Shown piece after piece: positions 8,888 to 19,314 of a DNA stretch of 64,000 bases. The stretch is from Candidatus Shikimatogenerans bostrichidophilus. GTDB taxonomy: Bacteria > Bacteroidota > Bacteroidia > Flavobacteriales > Blattabacteriaceae. The notes under the pieces are model-generated. The model saw only the letters and a list, made by a program, of their open reading frames with translations, did no database searches and was not told the DNA's origin. The position numbers and the translations under genes are program-made. The stretch is from positions 104,001-168,000 of the forward strand of contig CP099831.1 of NCBI GenBank assembly GCA_029851345.1. The letters run 5' to 3'. Every line of letters starts with the position of its first letter. The stretch's first letter is position 1.

Positions 8888-10223
8888 TTATGGATGTCAA
8901 ATGAATGTTTATGATAATGAAATAATAACAAGTATTTTAATTAGATGTAATTTATTGTATGTTATTAATATCTTAGACGCTGATTTAATAATAATAAATA
9001 CTTGTTCTATAAGAGAAAAAGCTGAGACTACTGTATATAATAAATTATTATATTTAAATAGTTTAAAAAAGAAAAAAAAAATTTATATAGGTGTCGTTGG
9101 ATGTATGGTAAGAAGATTAAAATTTATAAATAATTTAAAAAAAAATATAATAGATTTTGTTTTAGGTCCAGATCAATACAGAGAATTACCATATATTATA
9201 AAATCTATAGAAAATAATAGATATTTTAGTAATGTCTTATTATCAAATGAAGAAACATATTCAAATATATTTCCTAGTAAAATATATAATATTAATAAGG
9301 TAACTACGTATGTTACTATTACTAGAGGATGTGATAATATGTGTACATTTTGTGTAGTTCCATTTACTAGAGGTAGAGAACGTAGTAAAAGTCCTAAAAA
9401 TATTCTAAATGAATGTAATAAATTATATGAAATGGGATATAAAGAAGTAACATTATTGGGGCAAAACGTGGATTCTTATTTATGGACTAAAGAAACTCAT
9501 ATAAAAAAAAATATTAAAAAAGAGTTTAAACAAATAAATTTTTCAATGTTATTAGAATTAATAGCGACAAAATTACCAAATATAAGAATTAGATTTTGTA
9601 CTTCGAATCCTCATGATATGTCTTTGAGTGTTATAAAAATAATAAAAAAATATAATAATATATGTAAATATATTCATTTACCAGTACAATCAGGGAGTAA
9701 TAAAATTTTAAAATTGATGAAGAGAAAATATACAAGATTAAATTATATAAAATTAATAGAAAATATTAGAAATATTATACCTGAATGTGCAATTTCTTAT
9801 GATATTATTACAGGATTTTGTAATGAAACAGAAAAAGATCATATAGATACATTAAATTTAATGAAATATATAAAATATGATTTTGGGTATATGTTTATCT
9901 ATTCACATAGAAAAGGAACATATGCTTATAATAAATATAAAGATAATGTATCTTTTGACATAAAAAAAAGAAGATTATATGATATTATTAAATTGCAAAG
10001 AAAACATTCAAAATTAAATTTAAAAAAATATTTAAATACTATACAACATGTATTAATAGAAAGTGATTCAAAAAAAAATAGTAATTATTGGTCTGGACGG
10101 AATTCACAAAATTTAATAATAATATTTAAAAAAAATGGGGAAAAACTAGGAGAATTTGTTAATGTTAAAATATTATCTTATACATCTGCTACATTAATTG
10201 GTGAAAAAATAAAATATTATTAA
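8862..10223 (+). CDS. miaB: tRNA-2-methylthio-N6-dimethylallyladenosine synthase
   Basis: A radical-SAM methylthiotransferase acting after MiaA on A37 of UNN-decoding tRNAs. Three N-terminal cysteines hold the auxiliary cluster: C12 in YGCQMN, C48 in INTCSIREKA and C81 in VVGCM. The radical-SAM triad is C157, C161 and C164 (GCDNMCTFC). A C-terminal TRAM domain follows (about 385-453). All Fe-S ligands are present, so functional cluster assembly is implied even though the upstream desulfurase carries a frameshift. miaA is at 30705-31619. Confidence 0.97.
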   Translation: MIKKFHIISYGCQMNVYDNEIITSILIRCNLLYVINILDADLIIINTCSIREKAETTVYNKLLYLNSLKKKKKIYIGVVGCMVRRLKFINNLKKNIIDFVLGPDQYRELPYIIKSIENNRYFSNVLLSNEETYSNIFPSKIYNINKVTTYVTITRGCDNMCTFCVVPFTRGRERSKSPKNILNECNKLYEMGYKEVTLLGQNVDSYLWTKETHIKKNIKKEFKQINFSMLLELIATKLPNIRIRFCTSNPHDMSLSVIKIIKKYNNICKYIHLPVQSGSNKILKLMKRKYTRLNYIKLIENIRNIIPECAISYDIITGFCNETEKDHIDTLNLMKYIKYDFGYMFIYSHRKGTYAYNKYKDNVSFDIKKRRLYDIIKLQRKHSKLNLKKYLNTIQHVLIESDSKKNSNYWSGRNSQNLIIIFKKNGEKLGEFVNVKILSYTSATLIGEKIKYY

Positions 10224-10292
10224 TTATTTTAATAATATATTAATATTTTTTTTTATATTATAATAAAGAATAAATAATAAAAAATAATTATT

Positions 10293-10571
10293 ATGAAAAA
10301 AATTTTACCTTTAAATGATTTAGTACTTATAGAATCTTTACCAGTAAAAGATAAAACTAAAAGTGGAATAATTATTCCAGAGACAGCGAAAGATAAACCA
10401 AATAAAGGAGTAGTTATTGCCGTAGGTCCTGGGACAAGTAAATATAAAATGACTTTAATAAAGGGAGATAAAGTATTATATGGGAAATATACAGGAACAG
10501 ATTTAGAATTAAATGGTAAAAAATATTTAATAATGCATGAGAATGAAATATTTGCAAAAATTGAAAAATAA
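10293..10571 (+). CDS. groES: Co-chaperonin GroES
   Basis: The 92-residue lid of the GroEL chamber. It shows the family order LPLNDLVLIE, the mobile loop KTKSGIIIPETAKDKPNKG (about 22-40), VIAVGPG and VLYGKYTGTDLELNGKKYLIMHENEIFA. The roof and mobile-loop residues look intact. It is 27 bases upstream of groEL, the standard operon. The intergenic region before it (10224-10292) must hold the promoter, but I cannot point to convincing boxes. groESL is typically among the most abundant transcripts in insect symbionts. Confidence 0.98.
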   Translation: MKKILPLNDLVLIESLPVKDKTKSGIIIPETAKDKPNKGVVIAVGPGTSKYKMTLIKGDKVLYGKYTGTDLELNGKKYLIMHENEIFAKIEK

Positions 10572-10592
10572 TTATAATAAATAATAAATTAG

Positions 10593-12230
<1,638 letters not shown>

Positions 12231-12259
12231 TATAAGTATATAGAAATTTATAAAAAAAG

Positions 12260-12299
12260 TACAAATATTGATTAATATTAATTTTAATCAATATTTGTA
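12260..12299. terminator. Hairpin between convergent groEL and sufE
   Basis: Perfect 15-base arms at 12260-12274 and 12285-12299 (arm sequence TACAAATATTGATTA) are separated by 10 bases, with T-rich sequence on the groEL side. It sits 30 bases after groEL and just overlaps the sufE stop, so it could end transcription in both directions. It contains G/C pairs, which makes chance pairing less likely than for pure A/T palindromes. Confidence 0.65.
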
Positions 12300-12689
12300 T
12301 TTATATTTTTTTATTAATTTTAAAGTATAAATTTTAATATATTTTATAATATTTAAAATACTTATATATCTATTTATTGATAAAATTTTATTAAATTTAA
12401 AATATTTAAAAATATTTTTTTTTAAAATCCTATAAGGAGATTTATTTGAATAAACTTTAATTATTAAATATATTAACCCATTTATTATATTAGATTCTGA
12501 AAATCCTATAAATTTAATTTTATTTTTTTTTAATGTTATAAATATCCATGTATTACTTAAACATTCTTTTAGTAAATATTTATTTTTTTTATATTTATTA
12601 GGAAATTTAGGTAATTTATTACTTAAACTAAATAAAAATTTATAAAAATTTTTACCTTTTATTTTTTTTAAAACCTTTTTATAAAACAT
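12288..12689 (-). CDS. sufE: SufE-type sulfur acceptor
   Basis: SufE takes persulfide from a cysteine desulfurase and passes it to the Fe-S scaffold. The 133-residue protein keeps the family layout: the acceptor Cys43 in LLKECLSNTW (family VKGCQSQVW), then FIGFSESNIINGLIYLIIKVYSNKSP, corresponding to the SDA..VKGL..LLL.VYSG.TP segment. SINRYISILNIIKYIK stands for the LSPSRxNGLxxMxxxIK end. The desulfurase seen here is of the NifS/IscS class rather than SufS, so the partner is uncertain. It is transcribed towards groEL. Confidence 0.85.
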   Translation of the reverse strand: MFYKKVLKKIKGKNFYKFLFSLSNKLPKFPNKYKKNKYLLKECLSNTWIFITLKKNKIKFIGFSESNIINGLIYLIIKVYSNKSPYRILKKNIFKYFKFNKILSINRYISILNIIKYIKIYTLKLIKKYKYKY

Positions 12690-12701
12690 AATTTTAAATC
12701 T

Positions 12702-14507
12702 ATGAATATAAAATTAATAAGAAATTTTTGTATAATTGCACATATAGATCATGGTAAAAGTACTTTGGCATATCAATTATTAAAATATACAAAGACAATT
12801 AAATATAATCTAAATTTATTAGATAATATGGATTTAGAAAAAGAAAAAGGTATAACGATAAAAAATCATATAATTCAAATTAATTATAACTATAATAATA
12901 AAATATATAAATTAAATTTAATAGATACTCCTGGACATGCAGATTTTAAATTAGAAGTTTATAAATCTATAATCGCAAGTGAGGGAGCTATTTTATTAGT
13001 AGATATTTCAAAAAATATCCAGGCACAAACTTTATATAATGTGAAATTAGCACAATCAAATAATAAACCTATAATACCTGTTTTAAATAAAATAGATTTA
13101 GAAAATATAGATTATAGAAATGTTATAAATGATGTAAAAAATCTTGTTAAATGTAAAGAAAAAGATATAATTTTAATAAGTGCAAAAAAAGGTATAGGAA
13201 TTAAAAAATTAATTAAAAAAATAATTAACAAAATCCCATCCCCGAATGTAAATAGAAAAAATAAATTAAAAGCGTTAATATTAGATTCTTATTATGATAG
13301 TTATAAAGGTATTTTTATATATTTTAGAATTTTTAGTGGCATTATTAATAATAAAGATAAATTAAAATTATTATCAAATAATAAGATTATAACAGTAAAT
13401 AATTTAAAAACGATAGAGTATAAAAATAAATCTATACAAAGTCTTAGTGCAGGGAATATAGGAAAATTTTTATATAGATCTAAAAATTTAGAAGATATTA
13501 TAAATGGAGATACTTTAGTAACTTATAAAGATATAACTACTAAAAAAATATTAAAAATAAATAGATTAAAATCAAATATTTTTCTTAGTATATTTCCAAT
13601 TAATAGTAATAAATATAAATATTTAGAAAATTCTATAAAAAAATTAAAATTAAATGATTCTTCATTTACTTTTGTTAAAGATTTTTCAAATACTTTCGGG
13701 TATGGGTTTAGATGTGGGTTTTTAGGTTTATTACATTTTGAAATAATAAAAGAAAGAATTCTTAGAGAATATAAAATTGATTTAATTACTACTATTCCAA
13801 ATGTAAAATATAAATTTTATTTAAAAAATAAAAAAAAAATATTTATTAATAATCCTTTAAATATACCTAAAACTAATGAAATTATAAAAATAAAAGAACC
13901 ATATGAAAATGTTAAAATTATAACATTAAATAAAAATCTTGGTAATATAATAACGTATTGTATAAAAAAAAGAGGTATTTTAATAGATCAAAAATATAAA
14001 TCGTCATCATATAATATATCAAATTATAGTCAAGTAATTTTAACATTTAATATGCCGTTAAATGAAATAATTTATGATTTTAATAATAAATTAAAAATTT
14101 TAACTAAAGGTTATAATACAATCGTAACAAAATTTATAGGATATAAAACCTCTAATATTATTAAAGTGGATATATTAATAAATAAAGTAAAAATTGATGG
14201 ATTTTCTTTCTTTTCACATAAAAATACTGCTTATAAAAAAAGTAAAAAAATTTGTTTAAAATTAAAAAATTTAATACCTAAAAAACAATTTAAAATTATA
14301 ATCCAAGCATATGTAAATAGTAAAATAATAGTAAAAGAAATTATAAATTCATATAGGAAAGATGTTTCTTCAAAATGTTATGGGGGTGATATTACAAGAA
14401 AAATGAAATTATTAAATAAACAAAAGATAGGTAAAAAGAAAATGTATAAATATGGGAAAATAGAATTACCTAATTCTATTTTTTATTCATTAATTAATAT
14501 TGATTAA
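12702..14507 (+). CDS. lepA: Elongation factor 4 (LepA)
   Basis: A translational GTPase acting on stalled or mispositioned ribosomes and on ribosome assembly. G1 AHIDHGKST (13-21), G3 DTPGHAD and G4 NKID are complete. The LepA-specific C-terminal part is present: FGYGFRCGFLGLLHFEI in the domain III/V region and GGDITRKMKLLNKQKIGKKKM, then IELPNSIF, near the end. Length 601 is normal. LepA is dispensable in many bacteria, so its survival here is of note. A tRNA cluster follows. Confidence 0.96.
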   Translation: MNIKLIRNFCIIAHIDHGKSTLAYQLLKYTKTIKYNLNLLDNMDLEKEKGITIKNHIIQINYNYNNKIYKLNLIDTPGHADFKLEVYKSIIASEGAILLVDISKNIQAQTLYNVKLAQSNNKPIIPVLNKIDLENIDYRNVINDVKNLVKCKEKDIILISAKKGIGIKKLIKKIINKIPSPNVNRKNKLKALILDSYYDSYKGIFIYFRIFSGIINNKDKLKLLSNNKIITVNNLKTIEYKNKSIQSLSAGNIGKFLYRSKNLEDIINGDTLVTYKDITTKKILKINRLKSNIFLSIFPINSNKYKYLENSIKKLKLNDSSFTFVKDFSNTFGYGFRCGFLGLLHFEIIKERILREYKIDLITTIPNVKYKFYLKNKKKIFINNPLNIPKTNEIIKIKEPYENVKIITLNKNLGNIITYCIKKRGILIDQKYKSSSYNISNYSQVILTFNMPLNEIIYDFNNKLKILTKGYNTIVTKFIGYKTSNIIKVDILINKVKIDGFSFFSHKNTAYKKSKKICLKLKNLIPKKQFKIIIQAYVNSKIIVKEIINSYRKDVSSKCYGGDITRKMKLLNKQKIGKKKMYKYGKIELPNSIFYSLINID

Positions 14508-14522
14508 TTGTTTTTTTTTAAT

Positions 14523-14573
14523 ATAATTATTATTTTTTATTAATATAATAATTAAAAATAAAATAATAATTAT
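14523..14573. repeat. Inverted repeat between lepA and tRNA-Ser
   Basis: A/T-only arms of 14 bases at 14523-14536 and 14560-14573 (core AATTATTATTTT / AAAATAATAATT) are separated by 23 bases. It could be a weak terminator for lepA, but in DNA this A+T-rich such pairing may be chance. Confidence 0.25.
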
Positions 14574-14576
14574 TTA

Positions 14577-14664
14577 GGAGAGTTGCCGGAGTGGTTTATC
14601 GGACCAGTTTGCTAAACTGGCAGCCTTATATTATGCTACATGGGTTCAAATCCCATACTCTCCG
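14577..14664 (+). tRNA. tRNA-Ser (GCU)
   Basis: Acceptor arms GGAGAGT and ACTCTCC pair fully, with discriminator G at 14664. The anticodon loop TTGCTAA gives GCU, reading AGU/AGC. A long class II variable arm and the T arm GGGTTCAAATCCC are present; length 88. CCA is not encoded. It is first of three same-strand tRNA genes. Confidence 0.96.
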
Positions 14665-14684
14665 TATTTATGTATAAAATTACA

Positions 14685-14760
14685 CGGGGTGTAGCGTAGT
14701 CCGGCTTAACGCGCCTGGTTTGGGACCAGGAGATCACAAGTTCAAATCTTGTCACTCCGA
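14685..14760 (+). tRNA. tRNA-Pro (UGG)
   Basis: Acceptor CGGGGTG pairs with CACTCCG, with one G-U. Anticodon stem CCTGG/CCAGG encloses TTTGGGA, giving UGG, which can read all four Pro codons by wobble. T arm is CAAGTTCAAATCTTG; length 76; CCA is not encoded. Confidence 0.96.
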
Positions 14761-14832
14761 TTTTTTATGGTACTTTAGTTATAGTTTTTTTAATTAATTT
14801 ATTATTTATTAATTAATAAAATTATTATATTA

Positions 14833-14906
<74 letters not shown>

Positions 14907-14907
14907 T

Positions 14908-15345
14908 ATGAATATATACAAAAATAAAAATAAAATTATAAATAAAAAAGCTTTTTATTATTATAATTTAATTAAAAAAAAAAATGCTGGGTTAGTATTA
15001 AAAGGTAAAGAAATAAAATTAATAAGACAAAATAAATGTAATATTTCAAATTCATATTGTAAAATATATAAAAACAATATTTATTTATTAAATTTTAAAA
15101 TACATAATAATAAAATAAGAAAAATAAAATTATTATTATCTAAAAAAGAAATTTTAAAAATATATAATAAAATAATAAATTCAAATTATACAATAATTCC
15201 TACTAAAATATTTTATTCAGATAGTGGATTTGCCAAATTAGAAATTTATTTATCGAAAAAGAAAAAAAAATATGAGGTAAATAAAATATCTAAAAAAAAA
15301 GAAAAAGAAATTAATAAAAAAAGAATAAAACAATATTATTTTTAA
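14908..15345 (+). CDS. smpB: SsrA-binding protein SmpB
   Basis: SmpB brings tmRNA to stalled ribosomes for trans-translation. The 145-residue protein has INKKAFYYYNLIKKKNAGLVLKGKEIKLIRQNK, the AT-drifted form of NKKA.HDY.I.E..EAGIVLxGTEVKSIR, and a basic C-terminal tail that enters the mRNA channel. The first residue follows tRNA-Arg by one base, so mRNA processing at the tRNA 3' end would leave it nearly leaderless. The tmRNA gene is not in this window. A long hairpin spans the stop codon. Confidence 0.93.
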   Translation: MNIYKNKNKIINKKAFYYYNLIKKKNAGLVLKGKEIKLIRQNKCNISNSYCKIYKNNIYLLNFKIHNNKIRKIKLLLSKKEILKIYNKIINSNYTIIPTKIFYSDSGFAKLEIYLSKKKKKYEVNKISKKKEKEINKKRIKQYYF

Positions 15346-15375
15346 TTAGATAAAATCTAATTAAAAATAATATTG
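15331..15375. terminator. Perfect 21-bp hairpin across the smpB stop
   Basis: Arms 15331-15351 and 15355-15375 are perfect reverse complements (arm begins CAATATTATTTTT and ends AATTAGAT) around an AAA loop. The smpB TAA (15343-15345) lies in the left arm. It stands between convergent smpB and the DAHP synthase gene, so it fits a two-way terminator. Confidence 0.65.
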
Positions 15376-15376
15376 C

Positions 15377-15415
15377 TTATAATATTAGATAATATTTTTT
15401 ATAATATTAGATAAT
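15377..15415. repeat. Tandem 17-bp direct repeat
   Basis: TTATAATATTAGATAAT occurs at 15377-15393 and again at 15399-15415, a 22-base period, between the smpB hairpin and the DAHP synthase stop. Role unknown; it may be slippage product in the terminator region. Confidence 0.5.
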
Positions 15416-15435
15416 TTTATATTTTTTTTATTTAA

Positions 15436-16494
15436 TTAAATTTGAACTTCTATAGACTTTTTATGAATTAATTCAAATATTGTTTGAATAAAATTTTGAT
15501 CTATATTAAATTTTTCACAAATATTTTTATAATATTTTTTTAATTCTAACATTTTTTCTTTTTGTATTATTTCAATATTATATTTTTTTTTTATTTTACC
15601 TATATTTTTAGATGATATTAATCTATTATGTAATAAACTTATTATATTTTCATCTATTTCTAATATATTAGTTCTATACAAATTTAAATCATTTAAATAA
15701 CTTTTAGTAATTATTTTTTTTAATAAAATTTTATTTAAAATATCTGTTAAAAAATTTGGTTTTATTTGTTGATTAGCATCACTTAATGCTTTATCTGGAT
15801 TAACATGAGTTTCTATCATTAATCCATCATATCCAAAATTAATAGCATTTTTAGATATCTCATAGATATATTTTCTGTCCCCTGCTATATGAGAAGGATC
15901 ACATAAGATAGGTAGCTTTGGATATTTTTTTTTTATATTTAAAACGTCTAACCAACATGGTTGATTTCTATATTTAGAATTTTTATATAATGTAAATCCT
16001 CTATGAATTAAACCAATATTTAAAATATTATTATTAATTAAACGTTCAACTCCGCCTAACCATAAATTTATATCTAAATTTAAAGGGTTTTTAATTAATA
16101 TTATTTTATTAGTATCTTTTAATTCATTTGAGATTTCTTGTATAGTAAAAGGATTACAAGTACTTCTTGCACCAATCCATAAAATATCTATATCATATTT
16201 TAATGCAATTTTTACATGTTCTTTTGTCGCTATTTCAATAGCTAATAGAATATTAAATTTTTTTTTAGCTTCTATTAACCATTTTAATCCTTTTTCTCCT
16301 ACACCTTCAAACATACCTGGTTTTGTTCTAGGTTTCCATATACCTGCACGTAAAACTTCTACATAAGACTTATTTAATTCTTTTGTAATATCAAATATTT
16401 GTTGTTTATTTTCAGCACTGCATGGTCCTGCGATAATTAATGGATAAGAAAATTTTTTTATCCAATTAAAATTTATTTTATTTAATAAATCCAT
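15436..16494 (-). CDS. aroG: Bifunctional DAHP synthase / chorismate mutase
   Basis: The first shikimate step (PEP + erythrose-4-phosphate to DAHP) plus conversion of chorismate to prephenate in one 352-residue chain, a fusion common in Bacteroidota. The type I-beta synthase part (about 1-262) keeps IAGPCSAEN, RAGIWKPRTKPGMFEG, WIGARSTCNPF, LIKNPLN, IHRGF, LCDPSHIAGDR and MIETHVNPDKALSDANQQI. The AroQ part (about 270-352) has LYRTNILEIDENIISLLHNRL and IHKKSIEVQ. Active-site motifs are intact, unlike the GAPDH homologue. It works with aroK and aroC. Regulation is not visible. Confidence 0.95.
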   Translation of the reverse strand: MDLLNKINFNWIKKFSYPLIIAGPCSAENKQQIFDITKELNKSYVEVLRAGIWKPRTKPGMFEGVGEKGLKWLIEAKKKFNILLAIEIATKEHVKIALKYDIDILWIGARSTCNPFTIQEISNELKDTNKIILIKNPLNLDINLWLGGVERLINNNILNIGLIHRGFTLYKNSKYRNQPCWLDVLNIKKKYPKLPILCDPSHIAGDRKYIYEISKNAINFGYDGLMIETHVNPDKALSDANQQIKPNFLTDILNKILLKKIITKSYLNDLNLYRTNILEIDENIISLLHNRLISSKNIGKIKKKYNIEIIQKEKMLELKKYYKNICEKFNIDQNFIQTIFELIHKKSIEVQI

Positions 16495-16538
16495 AAAATT
16501 TAATTTTAATATATTATATAGTATATATATATATATTA

Positions 16539-16988
16539 TTAGTTATTTTTTATATAATCAATAATTAATTTTCCTTTTAAATGATCAAATTCATGCTGAA
16601 ATATAATAGATAACATATTTGATAATTTTAAAAATTCTATTTCCCAATATATATTATAAGTTTTAATTAAAATATATTTATATCTTTGAATTTTAATATA
16701 TACGTTAGGCAAACTTAAACAACCTTCTTCACTAATGATTTTAGATTTACTGTAATTTATTATACTTGGATTAATAAAAATTTTTTTTTCATTTCTTATA
16801 CTTATGACAAATAAATTTATATTTATTCCTATTTGAGGAGCTGCTAAACCTATACCATTATAATAATACATAGTTTTAAACATATTATTAATTAATTTTA
16901 ATAAATTTGTATGTCGTGGAATATTTTTTGATATTTTTCTTAGAATAGTCCTATTCTTTTTATTATATAATAATATTGGTAAAATCAT
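16539..16988 (-). CDS. def: Peptide deformylase
   Basis: Removes formyl groups from nascent proteins; partner to fmt at 35153-36094. GIGLAAPQ (45-52), EEGCLSLP with metal ligand Cys90, and QHEFDHLKGKL with the HExxH metal site (132-136) are all present. It is short (149 residues against about 170-190), mostly by C-terminal trimming. Its ATG overlaps the ruvX stop by four bases; the ruvX-def pairing is common in Bacteroidota. Confidence 0.96.
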   Translation of the reverse strand: MILPILLYNKKNRTILRKISKNIPRHTNLLKLINNMFKTMYYYNGIGLAAPQIGININLFVISIRNEKKIFINPSIINYSKSKIISEEGCLSLPNVYIKIQRYKYILIKTYNIYWEIEFLKLSNMLSIIFQHEFDHLKGKLIIDYIKNN

Positions 16989-17401
16989 ATTTTTTTATTT
17001 TTTAAATAAGATTGTAATATTAAAATAGCACTCATAATATGAATTTGATCTTTAATTTTACTTTTTGGATATTTTATTAAATTTAAATAATATAAAGCTA
17101 ATTTTGACGTATATCTTTCATCAATTAAATCTACGATTAATTTAGGATATTTTTTTAATAATATTTGTTGTAATTTATATACTTTATTAGTTAATAATTG
17201 ATTTTTATTATTTAATTTTTTTGGTAATCCTAAAACAATAACATCTATTTTTTCTTTATTAATAATTTCTTTTAAATTTTTTAAAAGATTTTTAGTCTTT
17301 ATACACGAATGAGCAATAGCATAATGTTTAAAGTAATCTGTTATTGATATACCAGATTTTTTTAATCCATAATCTATAGATAGAATTCTTTTTTTTAACA
17401 T
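16985..17401 (-). CDS. ruvX: Holliday junction resolvase-like YqgF/RuvX
   Basis: An RNase H-fold protein of the YqgF family, linked to 16S rRNA 5' processing and possibly recombination. ILSIDYGLKKSGIS (6-19) carries the first catalytic Asp, VIVLGLPKKL follows, and LIDERYTSKLA carries the DER(Y/F)(T/S) block. The length of 138 is typical. It is followed by def with a four-base overlap and is divergent from cca across 40 bases. Confidence 0.92.
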   Translation of the reverse strand: MLKKRILSIDYGLKKSGISITDYFKHYAIAHSCIKTKNLLKNLKEIINKEKIDVIVLGLPKKLNNKNQLLTNKVYKLQQILLKKYPKLIVDLIDERYTSKLALYYLNLIKYPKSKIKDQIHIMSAILILQSYLKNKKI

Positions 17402-17441
17402 AATTTTATTAATTTATTTAAATTAAAAATAATTTAATTTT

Positions 17442-18854
17442 ATGTTATTTAAAAAAAAAATATTAAAAAAAATATTTAAAAATTTATTTTTTATAAGTAA
17501 AAAATTTAATTTTCAAATATATATAATAGGTGGATATGTTAGAAATTTATTATTAAATAAATCAACTAAAGATATAGATATTGTAACTACAGGTGATAGT
17601 ATTAAATTAGCTAAAATATTTTTTAAATTAATAAAAGCAAAACAAATTTTTTTTTTTAAAAGATACAAAACTGCTATTGTTAAATATAAAAAATATCAGA
17701 TTGAATTTGTAAGTACTCGTAAAGAATTTTATAATATTTATAATAATAAACCATATATAAAATTATTAAAAAATATAAAAGAAGATCAAAAACGTAGAGA
17801 TTTTACTATAAATACAATTGCAATTAATTTAAGTTATAAAAAAATAGGAGAAATAATAGATCCTTTTAATGGTATTAATGATATAAAGAATAAAATTATA
17901 AAAACTCCAATTGATCCTGATAAAATATTTTTTGATGATCCGTTAAGAATGTTAAGAGCTATTAGATTTCACACAATATTTAATTTTAAAATAGATAAAA
18001 AAATTATTTATTCTATTTTAAATAATATAAATAGAATTAGAATAATAGCTATAGAAAGAATAATTTTAGAATTTAATAAAATTTTAATGGCTAATAAACC
18101 TTCTCAAGGATTAATACTAATGGATAAACTTGGATTTTTATCTATAATATTACCAGAATTTGTTGAATTAAAAAAAAAAATAAATAATACTAAAAACTGT
18201 TTTAAACATACATTAAAAGTACTGGATAAAATTTGTAAATTTAATAAAAATTTATGGTTTAGATGGGCTACTTTATTACATGATATTGGGAAACCAATAT
18301 CAAAAAAATTTTATAAAAATAAAGGATGGACATTTTATAATCATGAAATAATAGGATCTAATATGATACCATATATATTTTATAAATTAAAATTACCTAT
18401 AAAAAAAAATTTAAAATATATACAAACTATTATAAAATATAGTAATATGCCTATAATTTTAATTAATAAAAATATTAAAATTAAAACTATAAGAAAATTT
18501 ATAAATAAGGTAGGAATAAAAATTATAAAAGATATTATTTTATTATCGTTATATGATATAACGACTAAATTTAAAAAAAAAAAATATAAACAACAAAAAA
18601 AAATAATTAAATTATATAATACAATTATTAAAATAGAAAATGAAGATAAAATATATAATATTAAGCTTTCTATTAATGGTCATGATATAATAAATTATTT
18701 TAAAATAAAACCTAGTAAAATTGTAGGTATTATAAAAAATAAAATAAAATATAAAATTATTAAAGGTGAACTTAAAAATAAATTGAATGATATTTTTAAA
18801 TATATGAAAAAAATTGGATATAAAATTATAAAAAAATATAATTATGAATATTAA
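17442..18854 (+). CDS. cca: CCA tRNA nucleotidyltransferase, HD-domain type
   Basis: Adds or repairs the 3' CCA of tRNAs; essential here because none of the tRNA genes seen encodes CCA. The class II nucleotidyltransferase head has GGYVRNLL, KDIDIV (catalytic Asps) and the RRDFTINTIA and DPLRMLRAIRFH motifs. The middle has the HD domain TLLHDIGKP. Length 470 matches the Bacteroidota form. The 3' end overlaps the next open frame by 11 bases. Confidence 0.95.
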   Translation: MLFKKKILKKIFKNLFFISKKFNFQIYIIGGYVRNLLLNKSTKDIDIVTTGDSIKLAKIFFKLIKAKQIFFFKRYKTAIVKYKKYQIEFVSTRKEFYNIYNNKPYIKLLKNIKEDQKRRDFTINTIAINLSYKKIGEIIDPFNGINDIKNKIIKTPIDPDKIFFDDPLRMLRAIRFHTIFNFKIDKKIIYSILNNINRIRIIAIERIILEFNKILMANKPSQGLILMDKLGFLSIILPEFVELKKKINNTKNCFKHTLKVLDKICKFNKNLWFRWATLLHDIGKPISKKFYKNKGWTFYNHEIIGSNMIPYIFYKLKLPIKKNLKYIQTIIKYSNMPIILINKNIKIKTIRKFINKVGIKIIKDIILLSLYDITTKFKKKKYKQQKKIIKLYNTIIKIENEDKIYNIKLSINGHDIINYFKIKPSKIVGIIKNKIKYKIIKGELKNKLNDIFKYMKKIGYKIIKKYNYEY

Positions 18855-19314
18855 TAAAGGAAGTAATAATAATAAAACTTTTATAGATTATAAAAATAAA
18901 AAAATATATATAATTAATATTAATAATATATATAAATATATTATTTTAAATTTTTATAAAAATGAAAGGAAAATAAGTTATTATATATTATTATTCCCAT
19001 ATAAAATAATAATACCACAAAATTTAAATTTAATTAAATTAAAATTTTTATTAAATAAATTAAAAATAAAATATATAATTAATAATTATAATCTATATTT
19101 GTATTCAATGCCTATATTTATACCCATAGAAAAAATATATATATTTTTTTATAGATTTTTTTATGAATTAATTAAAAAAAAGAAAATTGATATAAATAAA
19201 TTATTTTTATTAATGTTTATAAATTTTGTATATAAAAAAACCAAAATTAATAAATTATTATCGAATATTAAATTTTTAATTTATTTTATAAAAAAAATAT
19301 ATAAAATTAATTAA
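18844..19314 (+). CDS. Possible MutL C-terminal domain remnant
   Basis: A 156-residue Ile/Lys/Asn-rich protein with no obvious BLAST-style signature. Its order of features resembles the dimerisation domain of MutL: FIDYKNKKIYIININNIYKYI could be the eroded F.IL..DGLLLIDQHAAHERI block. ILLFPYKIII matches Q.LLFP..I.L. A stretch like L..L.....GF (KFLLNKLKIKYII) follows, then LYSMPIFI for V..VP.LL. The GHKL ATPase half is absent and the endonuclease motif is gone. mutS is present at 41455. The match is by eye and could be wrong; otherwise call it hypothetical. Confidence 0.5.
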   Translation: MNINKGSNNNKTFIDYKNKKIYIININNIYKYIILNFYKNERKISYYILLFPYKIIIPQNLNLIKLKFLLNKLKIKYIINNYNLYLYSMPIFIPIEKIYIFFYRFFYELIKKKKIDINKLFLLMFINFVYKKTKINKLLSNIKFLIYFIKKIYKIN

